Made by a program: the position numbers and the translations under genes
Assembly (NCBI GenBank): GCA_963787205.1
Contig: CAWBCD010000010.1
Span: forward strand, 154,690-218,689
Direction: 5' to 3'
DNA length: 64,000 nt
From: DATFNI01 sp963787205
GTDB lineage: Bacteria; Bacteroidota; Rhodothermia; Balneolales; DATFMH01
Notes under the pieces: generated by a model
Seen by the model: only the letters and a program-made list of their open reading frames with translations
The model's database searches: none
What the model was told of the DNA's origin: nothing
Shown: piece by piece, positions 8,564-18,946 of the stretch
Layout: each line of letters starts with the position of its first letter
How positions within the stretch are numbered: position 1 is the stretch's first letter

Positions 8564-11500
8564 TCATTTAATCTGAAAATTAGAAACGTCCCTGATAGGT
8601 CCCATATCCTTATTGTAGGGTTTCAGGTAAAACTGGTACTCGTATTTATGTGATGCCGGAAGCTGATACTTTGGCAAAGCTTTCGCTCTCGGGGTCCACG
8701 TATCTGTACCCCCCACTCCCATCTGCTTGTAATCGAGATTTACTGTGATATTATCCCGGGTCGGTAATTCATCAATATGAGTTGCTTTCTCCAAATCCTC
8801 CAACGTATACGGCCAGGCACTAACACTCAGTTTTGGAGCACCGACTGCCAGCAGCCCATTTCCGTTGTTATTTGTGAACGCGACCCAACGGACTCCGCAG
8901 CGATTGCCATTTTCCTGCGGACGCACGTAATCGGTCCATAGTGTATCGACCAAACCACTATAGGTTCCAACCCCGGCACTTGTTTCCCGGTCAATATAGT
9001 TTTCCCAGGGACCACGGCCATACCAGGTCATTGTACCATACTGTTTAGGAATGCTCATCTGCATTCCGATTTTGGGAATATCCAGTGGCACTTTTCCAAT
9101 TGGTGTCAATGACTCGTCCACTTTCACAATGCCATCACCAAAAATCGTATATACAGTTCGCCATGTCGATTGCCCGACGGGCAGGGTTCCCCTGATCGCA
9201 ACCGTGACGATACCGTTTACAGCATTGTTTACCTTAACGTCGACAACTTTACAATTGGAAGCGGCTGTTTTCCACACATCTAATGTCCCATGCCAGCCTG
9301 CGTGATCGTTGTCGGTCGGAGCACGCCAGTAGTTGGGCTGCAGTGGCCCACTGATCAGGTCCTCGCCCTTCCATATGTAGGTGTCAAGGGACCCATCATT
9401 CTTGTTCACACTCACTTTAAATCCATCACCGATCACGATGACCGAACCACCGGTTTGATCCACCTTCAAGGCCTGTAATCCTGTAGTCTTCATCGTGGGT
9501 GCCGGCGCAACAGCCCAAGGCATGTGGAACTGAGCATGCGCTACTGAGAATCCCTTCCCCGCCCAGAATTGATTGTTTTTCAGATGAGCGCTAACATTCA
9601 GCCAGTATTCCCGCCCGGCGTGCAATTCCGGCATATGAATCGGGAGTTTTATGCGGGAAGATTCCCCGGGCGCTACATGCAAGGTATCTATAGTACCCGA
9701 CTCGATTGTCTTACCGTCTTCGGTCAGGTTCCAATGAAAAGTAAAATCACTCAGATTCAGGAAGGAATACCGGTTATCTATCCTTAACCCATCAGGCTGT
9801 TCCGATTTATCGAAATGAATTGCCTGGTATACTTTCTTGACCTCAAAGTATCCCGGATGCGGCTTGCGGTCCGGGAAGACGATACCATTGATGTTGAAAT
9901 TCGCATCATTGGGGTTATCACCATAATCTCCGCCATATGCCCAAAACCAGCGGCCCTGCTTATCCTTCTTGTACAGGCCCTGGTCGACCCAATCCCATAT
10001 GTATCCACCGATCAGATTCTTGTGACTGCGAATGACTTTCCACAGATCCACGAAGTTTCCTGTCGAATTGCCCATGGCATGAGCATACTCCGTAAGGATT
10101 ATGGGTTTGGTAATGTGAGAATCAGTCGCCAGCCGTACCAGATCATCCGGTCTCGTGTATCCCGATCCATAAAAATCCGCCACGCTATTCATCTGCTGAA
10201 AATGTATGGGACGTGTGGGATCAGTTGTACGTACATAAGCAGCCATTTGAGCAGCATTTTCCCCATGCCCGGCTTCATTCCCAAGTGACCAGATGATGAC
10301 AGATGCATGATTCTTGTCGCGCTGTACCATGCTTGTTACCCGATCCAGGCACGCTTTGGTCCACACCGGATCGCTGCCGGGCAATAAATCGCGACCAATC
10401 GATATGCCATGAGACTCCATATTGGTCTCGTCCATCACATAGATGCCATATTTGTCGAAAAGGTTATAATATCTCGGGTCATGTGGATAATGCGAGAGCC
10501 GGACCGCATTGATGTTATCCTGCTTCATCAGCTTCACATCTTTGAGTATCCACTTGTAATCCAATGCCCTGCCGTGAAGCGGGTCATGATCATGATAGTT
10601 AACACCAGTCAGTGTCACCGGACGGCCGTTGACATACAGCATGGCATCCCTGACTGCAATCGTCCGGAACCCGGTATTCGTTCGGACGGCTTCCAGCACC
10701 TTACCATCCGGGTTTTTCAATGTTATAACGACTGTATACAAATTCGGCGTTTCGGCAGTCCATTTCCGGGGATTCTTTACGGTTGTTTGCAGCTCGGCTA
10801 CGCCATCTGTCCCTGCCGGCAAATCAGTGACCGTCTTCCCCGTTAAGATGGGTTTATCGCCGATCATCTTTCCATGTTGGTCATATAACCAGGCCTCAAC
10901 TTCAGCAGGAGGAAGGTGGCTGTCTGTTGCATTTCGGACGTTTACCGTGATGTTGAGAAGACCATCTTCGTACCTGTCGTCGAGGGTCGAACGCACGAAG
11001 AAATCCTGTATATGTTCTTTGGGCGTGCTGAATAAATAGACGCTGCGAAAAATCCCGCTAAAGCGCCACATATCCTGATCCTCCAGGTAAGAACCGTCGG
11101 ACCAGCGAAACACTTCAACGGCCAGCAGGTTATTCCCTTTTCTGAGATATGGCGTCAGGTTGAATTCGGCCGGTGTCATGCTGCCTTCGCTATATCCGAC
11201 TTTTCTGCCGTTTACCCATATGTAAAAAGCACTCTTTACCCCACCAAAATGAATAAAAACTTCACGTCCATCCCAGTTGTCCGGGACTGTGAATGTGGTT
11301 CGGTACGATCCTACAGGATCATAATCCTGCGGAATCAGCGGTGGATGAAGTTTGCGATAATCGGGTTGAAACGGATACCTGAAATTCAGATAAATGGGCC
11401 TGCCGAATCCTTCCAGTTGCCAATCGCCGGGAACCGATATCCTGGTCCATTTGCTATCATTAAAATGTTCTCTGTAAAACTCTTTGGGACGACTTGCCGG

Positions 11501-11755
11501 ATTCTTCGACCATTGAAACTTCCACCTTCCATCCAGCGACTTGTAATAGGGGGAATGGAAAGCAGTAATGTCACTATCTGCCAGCGCCGACCCGCCATCA
11601 GGATACGGAATAAAGAGCGCGTGTACCGGTTCTTTGTTGATCCCGATGACTTCCGGATTCTCCCAATCGGGTAATGTTCCGTATTGTGCCCGTACCAATA
11701 CCGGACAGGCTATCAAAATGAATACAGCAATAGAACGCAGAGCTGATTTTAGCAT
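8564..11755 (-). CDS. lacZ: Secreted beta-galactosidase, GH2 LacZ type
   Basis: This 1063-residue protein matches long LacZ-type beta-galactosidases. It has a signal peptide (1-23, ending VRAQ), a jelly-roll sugar-binding domain (about 70-245), an Ig-like domain, a TIM barrel (about 365-680) and the C-terminal beta-sandwich 'small chain' domain (about 770-1050). The acid/base is E494 in SLGNEAGHG and the nucleophile E556 in ILTEYAHAMGNS; VMDETNMESHG is also conserved. It should hydrolyse terminal beta-D-galactosides in the periplasm. A good ribosome binding site (GGGGAA, 3-4 bases before ATG) supports the start. It is a single gene, separated from its neighbours, close to two SusC/SusD loci that probably supply its substrate. 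Confidence 0.93.
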   Translation of the reverse strand: MLKSALRSIAVFILIACPVLVRAQYGTLPDWENPEVIGINKEPVHALFIPYPDGGSALADSDITAFHSPYYKSLDGRWKFQWSKNPASRPKEFYREHFNDSKWTRISVPGDWQLEGFGRPIYLNFRYPFQPDYRKLHPPLIPQDYDPVGSYRTTFTVPDNWDGREVFIHFGGVKSAFYIWVNGRKVGYSEGSMTPAEFNLTPYLRKGNNLLAVEVFRWSDGSYLEDQDMWRFSGIFRSVYLFSTPKEHIQDFFVRSTLDDRYEDGLLNITVNVRNATDSHLPPAEVEAWLYDQHGKMIGDKPILTGKTVTDLPAGTDGVAELQTTVKNPRKWTAETPNLYTVVITLKNPDGKVLEAVRTNTGFRTIAVRDAMLYVNGRPVTLTGVNYHDHDPLHGRALDYKWILKDVKLMKQDNINAVRLSHYPHDPRYYNLFDKYGIYVMDETNMESHGISIGRDLLPGSDPVWTKACLDRVTSMVQRDKNHASVIIWSLGNEAGHGENAAQMAAYVRTTDPTRPIHFQQMNSVADFYGSGYTRPDDLVRLATDSHITKPIILTEYAHAMGNSTGNFVDLWKVIRSHKNLIGGYIWDWVDQGLYKKDKQGRWFWAYGGDYGDNPNDANFNINGIVFPDRKPHPGYFEVKKVYQAIHFDKSEQPDGLRIDNRYSFLNLSDFTFHWNLTEDGKTIESGTIDTLHVAPGESSRIKLPIHMPELHAGREYWLNVSAHLKNNQFWAGKGFSVAHAQFHMPWAVAPAPTMKTTGLQALKVDQTGGSVIVIGDGFKVSVNKNDGSLDTYIWKGEDLISGPLQPNYWRAPTDNDHAGWHGTLDVWKTAASNCKVVDVKVNNAVNGIVTVAIRGTLPVGQSTWRTVYTIFGDGIVKVDESLTPIGKVPLDIPKIGMQMSIPKQYGTMTWYGRGPWENYIDRETSAGVGTYSGLVDTLWTDYVRPQENGNRCGVRWVAFTNNNGNGLLAVGAPKLSVSAWPYTLEDLEKATHIDELPTRDNITVNLDYKQMGVGGTDTWTPRAKALPKYQLPASHKYEYQFYLKPYNKDMGPIRDVSNFQIK

Positions 11756-11937
11756 AACTTCCCCTGTTTAATGAATTTAAAATATTTTTCCACACCAAAA
11801 CTGAAACTTAAAAAAAGGTGCTCAATCAAATTTAACTGGACAACAAACTGAAAGCTGACGGCCGATCACCGATAGCTCTTTCTTCTGAATGGCATCTGAA
11901 AGCTGGAAACGTCCCTGAGAAGTCTCATTGTTATTTG

Positions 11938-12086
11938 TTTAGATATCCCTGCAATAACGGATCGTATTGGGATACCGGTTCTGTACGGTTATTGGCTATC
12001 CATTCTGACAAGATTTGTACGACATCGGGATGTTAGTTGGAAAGATCATGACGCTCTGCCATCTTCCATGCCAATGTATGTTGACA
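11938..12086 (-). pseudogene. Possible remnant of a sulfatase C-terminus
   Basis: In a 400-base gap (11756-12155), one minus-strand frame reads 'CQHTLAWKMAERHDLSN', then an in-frame stop, then 'HPDVVQILSEWIANNRTEPV' and 'SQYDPLLQGYLNK', ending in a stop. 'DLSN..HPDVV' followed by a short helix resembles the end of sulfatases. If so, a sulfatase gene once lay here and has decayed. I see no other gene in the gap. The match is from memory of family sequences and is weak. Confidence 0.25.
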
Positions 12087-12155
12087 GTTACCTGGAAGTT
12101 TAACACTTCGGATCGGACATGGTATCATCCATTAATACGGATTAAAATCATAAAC

Positions 12156-13943
12156 TTATTTAAAAACCGTTAAATTCGGATTTCCTTCAGTGATCCGGAG
12201 AATTTTGTTTATTGGTGGACCCTCAAATGTTTGCCTGTATCCATCCGGCCATATTACTGCCAAACTGTCGACATGACCGTAATCGCCCAGACCAAAATGC
12301 TGGACAAGACTGTTCGCCGAGAGATAAGAACTTTGTACACCCACTTCTCTGATATACATATTCCCATTTATAAATAAATGCACTTTTGCTCCAATAGCAG
12401 ACCGATTGCTTTTACCCGTTCCCGTCAAAGAAGCCTCCAGCCAGTTATTCCGGTTGCCACCATCATTCCGAAGAAGAAGGGCCTGACCTTCATGATTAAC
12501 AATAAATACATCGACATCGCCATCGTTGTCGTAGTCGCCGAATGCGGTACCTCGTGCTACGATCTTTCGGCTTAAGATCTTGCCACAGTATTTACTAACA
12601 TCCTTGAAACCCTTTCGGATTCCGATATTCCACAGAAATTTGCTTGGCATGGGGACCAATCGGGTTGGATCGTTCTTCATGTTATCCGTACTCCCGTTCG
12701 TAAAAAACAGATCCAGACGGGTATCGTTGTCGAAATCGATAAATGAGGTTCCCCACGAAACAAGGCCTTGTGAAACCTTACCCGCTCCAAAGCGATCTGC
12801 CACATCCCGAAACTGGAACGAATGCATCTTCATCAGCGGATTGAAAAAATTCATGTAAAGCCCGTTTTCTTCTACTTCCCAATTCGTTAGATACAGATCC
12901 ATATCGCCATCCTGATCCCAGTCGCCAACACCTATCCCCATGGAACTTCGATTGTCGGAGATATTGGTACCATCACTGACGTCCAGAAATGTTCCATCTC
13001 TCTTGTTCATGTATAGTTTATTGTATGTACCGTCGTTAGCTACGAACAGATCGGGCCAGCCGTCGTCATTAAAATCACACCAAACGGCGGAAAGACTTTT
13101 TCCATCTGTATCCATGACGCCTGCCTTTTGGGAAACCTCGGTAAACGTACCGTCACCATTATTATGAAAAAGCAGATTGGGCTCGGCCGGGAAGGGTAAC
13201 GGATTCAAATTTTCCGGCACCATAACATTGTAGCGCTGGCTGACTTTGCCCGGACCCAGTTTTTTGTACTTCAAATAGCCCGTTACGTACAGGTCGAGGT
13301 TGCCATCCCGGTCGTAATCGCCCCAGCGGCCATCCGTCCAGAATCCCTTATAGTTGTATAAGCCCGCCTTTTTGGTGACGTCGGTAAAAGTACCGTTTCC
13401 ATTATTTCTATAGAGCACATTATGGCCATCGGCGGCAATGAAGATATCGGGCCAGCCGTCGTTATTGTAATCGCCGATATCGACACCCATGCCCCAGCCT
13501 TTGAATGTGATCCCCGCTTGTTTGGTAACATCGGTAAAGGTTCCATCTCCATTGTTATGGTATAATGCGCAGCGTGCCGGTGACTTCTCCATCTGCTTTT
13601 CGGTCATGCCCCACGGGCCTACTTCGTTTACCACGAACAGATCCTGCCACCCATCCTGATCGTAGTCGATCCATGCCGCTCCGGAACCCATATCTTCCGG
13701 GATTTGGGATGTTCGGGTACCATAGAAATGGTGGAAATGAATACCCGACTGGCTCGCCACATCTCTAAATGTGATGTTGGGCGCCTCATCAAAAAAGGTG
13801 ACTGCAAACCGACTCAATGCATCCTTGGCCGACTTGTTGAGGAAAAAGACCGCAACAATGAGTACAACAACCACAACCAACACCCCAATGACAAACGACC
13901 ACCGTCTTTTGCTCATAATTGATTTAGAAATATTGATCTGCAT
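12156..13943 (-). CDS. Membrane-anchored FG-GAP/VCBS repeat protein with ASPIC/UnbV domain (CRTAC1-like)
   Basis: The protein has 595 residues. One transmembrane segment (about 15-35) anchors it, with the rest outside the cytoplasm. It then has a run of beta-propeller blades, each with a calcium-binding-type loop: 'DYDQDGWQDLF', 'DYNNDGWPDIF', 'DYDRDGNLDLY', 'DFNDDGWPDLF', 'DWDQDGDMDLY', 'DFDNDTRLDLF', 'DYDNDGDVDVF'. The last ~80 residues are the ASPIC/UnbV domain ('NWLEASLTGTGKSNRSAIGAKVHLF', 'SSYLSANSLVQHFGLG'). Such proteins often sit with SusC/SusD pairs. Their biochemical role is not established as far as I know; surface glycan or protein binding is inferred. It is separated from the SusD gene by 339 bases that contain a terminator. 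Confidence 0.88.
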   Translation of the reverse strand: MQINISKSIMSKRRWSFVIGVLVVVVVLIVAVFFLNKSAKDALSRFAVTFFDEAPNITFRDVASQSGIHFHHFYGTRTSQIPEDMGSGAAWIDYDQDGWQDLFVVNEVGPWGMTEKQMEKSPARCALYHNNGDGTFTDVTKQAGITFKGWGMGVDIGDYNNDGWPDIFIAADGHNVLYRNNGNGTFTDVTKKAGLYNYKGFWTDGRWGDYDRDGNLDLYVTGYLKYKKLGPGKVSQRYNVMVPENLNPLPFPAEPNLLFHNNGDGTFTEVSQKAGVMDTDGKSLSAVWCDFNDDGWPDLFVANDGTYNKLYMNKRDGTFLDVSDGTNISDNRSSMGIGVGDWDQDGDMDLYLTNWEVEENGLYMNFFNPLMKMHSFQFRDVADRFGAGKVSQGLVSWGTSFIDFDNDTRLDLFFTNGSTDNMKNDPTRLVPMPSKFLWNIGIRKGFKDVSKYCGKILSRKIVARGTAFGDYDNDGDVDVFIVNHEGQALLLRNDGGNRNNWLEASLTGTGKSNRSAIGAKVHLFINGNMYIREVGVQSSYLSANSLVQHFGLGDYGHVDSLAVIWPDGYRQTFEGPPINKILRITEGNPNLTVFK

Positions 13944-14170
13944 TTCTATCCGGGATGCAGAACATCAGATAAAATTAGAGTTGAAACATCACACCTGCAT
14001 TATAAATCAAGGCGTGCATTTATCCTAAAATCACACAGTTTTTCCTGCGCTCAATGATACACACTGATCAGTCTAACCCGTAAACCAACAGGGCACTTAA
14101 TCACGCAAGCGGCAAACCTATAACCTGACAACGGCTTTCCATTCCGGCTATCATCCAAAATGATAACATT

Positions 14171-14221
14171 AAAAAAGTGAAGCCGGGCCTCACATCACTA
14201 GTTGGTGAAACCCGACTTCAC
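14171..14221 (-). terminator. Rho-independent terminator after the susD gene
   Basis: Read on the minus strand, GTGAAGTCGGGTTTCAC pairs over 17 positions (with G:U pairs in RNA) with GTGAGGCCCGGCTTCAC. An 11-base loop separates the arms, and six Ts follow directly. This is 60 bases after the SusD stop, so the broken susC - susD unit ends here. The rest of 13944-14282 shows nothing else to me. Confidence 0.85.
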
Positions 14222-14282
14222 TATCACTTACTTGTTGAAACCTCAATTCAAATATGTTTCAACTGGGACTATGATACTGCCA

Positions 14283-15803
14283 TCAGAATCCAGGATTTTG
14301 TTTCATCTTGGGGTTCGTTTGCATCTCGGAGATCGGGATCGGTAATAATTCATGAGTACCTATCACAAAGTTAGAAGCTCCAATGGACCCGTGAGCTGTC
14401 AGAACCTGTTTAATGTTCATCGTACCGGTGATATTACCATTCCAGCGCCAGAGATCGTACCATCTGATACACTCATCAGACAGTTCGAGTACGCGCTGGT
14501 GTTCAATCTCATTCAGGATATCCGCCTTTGCGGTTCCGGTAAAGTTCGCAAGACCAGCCCTGTTGCGTACCGTGTTGAGGTATGTAAGAGCATCGCTTGT
14601 GGATCCGCCAGACTGGACTAAAGCTTCTGCCTGCATTAACAGGACATCGGCGTAGCGGACAACCTTATCGTTTTTATCCCCATAGTCCTGAATAAGGTTG
14701 CTCATGTATGAGTCATTATACTTACGCCATGCGGTTTTTGTGGCACCTGCTCCGAACAGTTGGGTATAGGTGTCCCCATAAAACAGCTGTGGATTGTTCG
14801 GCCAGATGATTGACCCGTACATGCGGCCATCCAGATCACCATTGGTTTGCTTTTCTTTCATGAACTCATTTATGAGCCATTGATTAGGAAAACACTCGTA
14901 CCAGCCTCCGGCTTCGGAAGGACCTTCCTCACGGGTGCGAACATTTTTGATCGCCTGACCTTTAAAGGTTCCACCAGCGTAATTAACCTCCAATATATCT
15001 TCCTGGTTGAAGTCGTTGGTAAATATATCGAAGTAATTAGGCATCAGAGAATAGGTTTTGGAGTCTATGATCTGCTGGAAAGTAGCAGCTGCTGCGCTCC
15101 ATTTTTTCTGATACAGCTGAGCTTTGCCCAAATAGGCAAGAGCGGCACCTTTGGTAACACGTCCCTGATCAGCCGCATCATAGGTGGCAGGTAGTACAGC
15201 CACTGCGTCGGTCAGATCCTTTTCAATCTGAGTCCATACATCAGAAGGTTTTGCCTGTGGTTGTGCATTATCCTTTGTGACCTGCGACACACTCGTAATC
15301 AGAGGGATATTCATAAAGTTCGTGAGCAAATTAAAGTAATAATAAGCTCTCAGGAACTTGGCCTCTCCCACATACCTTGCACGCAGTGTCGAATCCATAT
15401 TGATACCTGGTACATACTCGATAACCTGGTTGGCCCGGAATATGCCAGTATAGTTCATGTTCCAGTTCCCCGAAGGCGTTCCATTCGAGGAGGAAAACGT
15501 GAACAGAGCCAGGGACCACCAGTCCGGCACGTCGTGGGTTATTCCGATATCATCACCGCGATACAAGGCAGGGACCCAACGGTTATACCAGTTATCTGCT
15601 GCAGCGCCCCAACCGGATGTTCCCAGAAAGTTTTCATAAACAGAGGTAAGATTGGCCTCTGCATCGCTGGCGGTTTTCCAAAAGTTATTGGGTGTCAGCG
15701 AATTCGGGTTATTCTGATTTAACAGTTTTGTACAGCCGGAAAGAAACGCGGCTCCACCCAGGAAACCCGCACCTATTGTTCCAAGAAATTCTTTACGTTT
15801 CAT
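14283..15803 (-). CDS. SusD/RagB family outer-membrane glycan-binding lipoprotein
   Basis: The 506-residue protein starts with a lipoprotein signal ending in the lipobox LSGC (Cys near residue 24). The N-terminus MKRKEFLGTIGAGFLGGAA also looks Tat-like (KRKEFL). The SusD fold is shown by 'NPNSLTPNNFWKTASDAEANLTSVYENF' near the N-terminus (quoted in part), TPR-like helices with 'YVGEAKFLRAYYYFNLLTNF' and 'GRVTKGAALAYLGKAQLYQ', and the C-terminal 'ELSDECIRWYDLWRWN' and 'LLPIPISEMQTNP'. It caps the SusC transporter and binds oligosaccharides at the cell surface. The gene follows its susC partner by 18 bases. Unlike susC, its frame is intact. Confidence 0.93.
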   Translation of the reverse strand: MKRKEFLGTIGAGFLGGAAFLSGCTKLLNQNNPNSLTPNNFWKTASDAEANLTSVYENFLGTSGWGAAADNWYNRWVPALYRGDDIGITHDVPDWWSLALFTFSSSNGTPSGNWNMNYTGIFRANQVIEYVPGINMDSTLRARYVGEAKFLRAYYYFNLLTNFMNIPLITSVSQVTKDNAQPQAKPSDVWTQIEKDLTDAVAVLPATYDAADQGRVTKGAALAYLGKAQLYQKKWSAAAATFQQIIDSKTYSLMPNYFDIFTNDFNQEDILEVNYAGGTFKGQAIKNVRTREEGPSEAGGWYECFPNQWLINEFMKEKQTNGDLDGRMYGSIIWPNNPQLFYGDTYTQLFGAGATKTAWRKYNDSYMSNLIQDYGDKNDKVVRYADVLLMQAEALVQSGGSTSDALTYLNTVRNRAGLANFTGTAKADILNEIEHQRVLELSDECIRWYDLWRWNGNITGTMNIKQVLTAHGSIGASNFVIGTHELLPIPISEMQTNPKMKQNPGF

Positions 15804-15821
15804 CGTATAGACCTCATCCTT

Positions 15822-18800
15822 TTAGAAATTAATATCAATTCCACCATTGATCGTCCGGGCGACAGGATACAAACCCTGATCAAGTCCCCTGTTGAGCAAC
15901 CCATCGCCAGAGTAACTTGGATCGTATCCAGGATACTTTGAAATGGTCAATAAGTTGTTGGCATTTACAAATACACGTAACCTTGATACTCCCAGCTGGC
16001 CAAGCAGACCTTTTGGCAGCGTATAGCCAAGTTGCACTGTTTTGAACCTCAGATAGGAAGCGTCATAGAGGAATCGCGTTGATGGATCCGAATTGTGGTT
16101 TGGATCATTGAAGGTCAACCTCGGGACATTGGTATTTGTGTTATTTGGGGTCCATGCGTTCAAGAGGTCGGTATTGAAGTTGTAATCAAGCGTTCCCCGG
16201 TTTGTTATCCAGGTATTCGTGTCAAACATCTTATTACCGTAGGTCCCCTGTAGGAACAAGGTGAAATCAAAATTCTTATAATTGGCACTGAAATTCAGTC
16301 CGTAAGAGAATTTCGGGAACGGGCTGCCGCTATAAGCAACATCAGCATTACTGATCATTCCGTCACCATTCACATCCTTGTACTTGACATCGCCCGGTTT
16401 GGCGTTTGGCTGAATCAGTTGTCCCTGTTTGTTTTTATAATTATTTATTTCAGCCTGGCTCTGGAACAACCCTTCAGCCTGTTTCAAGAAGAAGGCACCG
16501 ATTGGATAACCAACCTGGGCAACAGTCACGCCGCCTGTTGAGGCCCGGTGAGGTGCGGATCCGTAAATGATCTGACCGGCATAACCAAGTTTGACAACTT
16601 TATTACTGACTGTGGAAATATTACCCGTGATTGAATAATTAAAGTTGTTGTCGTACTGGGGTGAGTTGTATGTAAGACTAAACTCAAAACCTTTGTTTTG
16701 AAGTTTACCGGTATTTACAAGTGGCGCTGCACTTGTCCCTGTCGATGGAGGAACCGGTACATTCAACAACACATTCTCGGTTTTATCAACGAAGTAATCA
16801 GCTGATAACGGTGACATTATTCAGTATACCGGCATCAAGCCCGACGTCAAGATCTTTTGTTGTTTCCCATTTCACGTCAGGATTGACAAAGGCTTCCTGC
16901 GCAGCACCGGTCAGAAAACCACCTCCGTACAGATAACCAAGAGAAGGTGTGTACGCAATAGTGGGCTGATAAGCATATGCATCCTGATAGGCTGCATTAG
17001 GATCATTTGGTTCATTTCCCAGTATTCCATAGCTGCCACGCAATTTTAGGTTTGTGATGACAGAACTAAGCGAGGAGAAGAACGATTCGTTACTAACACG
17101 CCATCCAAGTGAGATAGATGGGAAAACACCATATCTGTTCGCCGATCCAAATCTGGATGAACCATCCCGGCGTACATTCGCCGTCAGATAGTATTTATCA
17201 CCGTAAGAGTAGATCAGGCGACCGAATTCGGAGACCAGATCCCAGCGAATATCTTGGCCACCCGCGCCAATCGAGTAACCCAGGCCTGCGTCCAGAACAT
17301 GAAGAGTATTGTTCGGGAAACTTTCCTGAGAAGCAGAAGTATAGCGATAATGCTGTTCTTCTGTGGAAAACCCTAATAGCACATTGAAATTATGCTTCCC
17401 TATCGTCTGCTGCCAGTTGAGCGTGTTATCTATCAGCCAGTGATGGGTTCTGCCTCTTGTTTCGCTCAGGGTGGCTCTTATATTTTGGCGCTGACTGGAC
17501 ATAAAATAAGTCGGCGTCCAGCCCTGATAATAGGTATCCTGAATCCGGTAACCCGCATTCAGCTTATAGGTAAAATTCTTCAGGAACTGAAACTGTCCAT
17601 ACACATCGGCCCTGATGTTGTTATTGTGATTGGTGTTTTTCTGTAACTCAATCAATCCAAGGGGGTTAAATGCTTGTGTTGCCAGATAACCGGGTGCACC
17701 ACCCCATCCACCGTCATTGGTTGAATCGTGAACCGGGATGATCGGTTGGGCCAGGATAATCTGTTGAGTCAAATCTTTATCGCCACCACCAGGCATAAGC
17801 CGTTGATTCTCGTCAGTGAAACTGATGCTTTCACCAAAGGTTATGGGGCCGGTTTCCTGCTGCCCGTTGTAATGCAGCAGTGCCTTACGGTAATAGGTGG
17901 CCGTAGCAATACCATTTTGTTTGTTGAAAGAACCGGATACACGCCAGGTATTGTTATTCTGTCCACCGGAAATTCCCATGTATGCATTCCAAAGTGGTTC
18001 ACTGTTATAAATCAGATTCTGCCAATTTGATCCCACACCAAGGGAAGATGGATTTTTGAGGGCATCGAAAACAGGTACCTGGCCATTGGTCGTCAGGTGT
18101 TCTGCGTTATCGATCTGGGCGTATTGTTCGGCATTGGCCACTGAGATAAATTTCGTCGGCGACTGGATACCATACGACGACTGAATGGTAACATGCGTTT
18201 GACCTGAGTGACCTTTTTTGGTGGTCACGATAACCACGCCATTCGCAGCACGTGAACCATAAATAGCTGCGGCAGCGGCATCCTTCAATACCTGAATGCT
18301 TTGAATATCTTGGACTCACATTGTTCAGATCGCCAGGACTCCCATCAATAATCACAAGTGGATTATTATTTCCCATAGTGTTCGAACCTCTGATCCGAAT
18401 ATTAATGCTGGCGCCCGGTTCCCCACTCGATGGTGACACATTCACGCCAGCCGTAGTTCCTTCAAGCGCCGAAGCGACATTAGGAAGTGTTGCATTTCTT
18501 TGTATTTGAGCTGTACTCACACTAGCTACAGAACTGCTCAAATCACTTCTTTTTTGTGTCCCATAACCAATAACCACCATTTCCTGGCCTTTAATAGTCT
18601 CGGATATAAGGGATACGTTGATGACGTGTTGTCCATTAACCGGCACCACTTTTGATTCGTATCCTATATAAGAAAAGACTAAAGTATCCTGGGGGCTGGA
18701 TACGGTCAGGGTGTACTTTCCATTCAGGTCAGTTGCCGTTCCCTGGGAAGTGCTTTTTACCAAAACATTCACTCCTGGCATAGTCCCCCCGTTAGTAGCG

Positions 18801-18946
18801 TCTTTGACCACACCACTAATCTGGAAGTTTGACTGTGCCATAATTGGATCTATACCTATTGTAACACAGAAAAGCGCTACCAATAGCGGGAGTATTTTAG
18901 AGATACCCCGACACAACGATTCCTGTTGCCAGTATCGGTTTTTCAT
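15822..18946 (-). pseudogene. SusC/RagA TonB-dependent transporter interrupted by two frameshifts
   Basis: Three overlapping frames together give a full-length SusC of about 1040 residues. It has a signal peptide ending IMAQ, a carboxypeptidase-regulatory-like domain ('GVVKDATNGGTMPGVNVLVKS'), a TonB-box-like 'EMVVIGYGTQKRS', a plug ('NPLVIIDGSPGDLNNVSP'), and a barrel ending 'ARTINGGIDINF'. The first break is near 18308-18318, where ...NNVSPR should continue DIQSIQVLKDAAAAAIYG. The second is near 16800, where LNNVTV should continue SADYFVDKTENVLL. Each can be explained by one extra base or two missing bases, and neither is in a homopolymer. As given, only the first ~215 residues would be made correctly. 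A pseudogene and a sequencing error are both possible; the intact susD downstream favours error or recent loss. Confidence 0.88.

Noticed and set aside
16790..18320. Programmed ribosomal frameshifting in the broken susC
   Set aside because: The shift points have no slippery heptamer, no stop-codon context typical of +1 shifts (other than the chance TGA) and two shifts would be needed.
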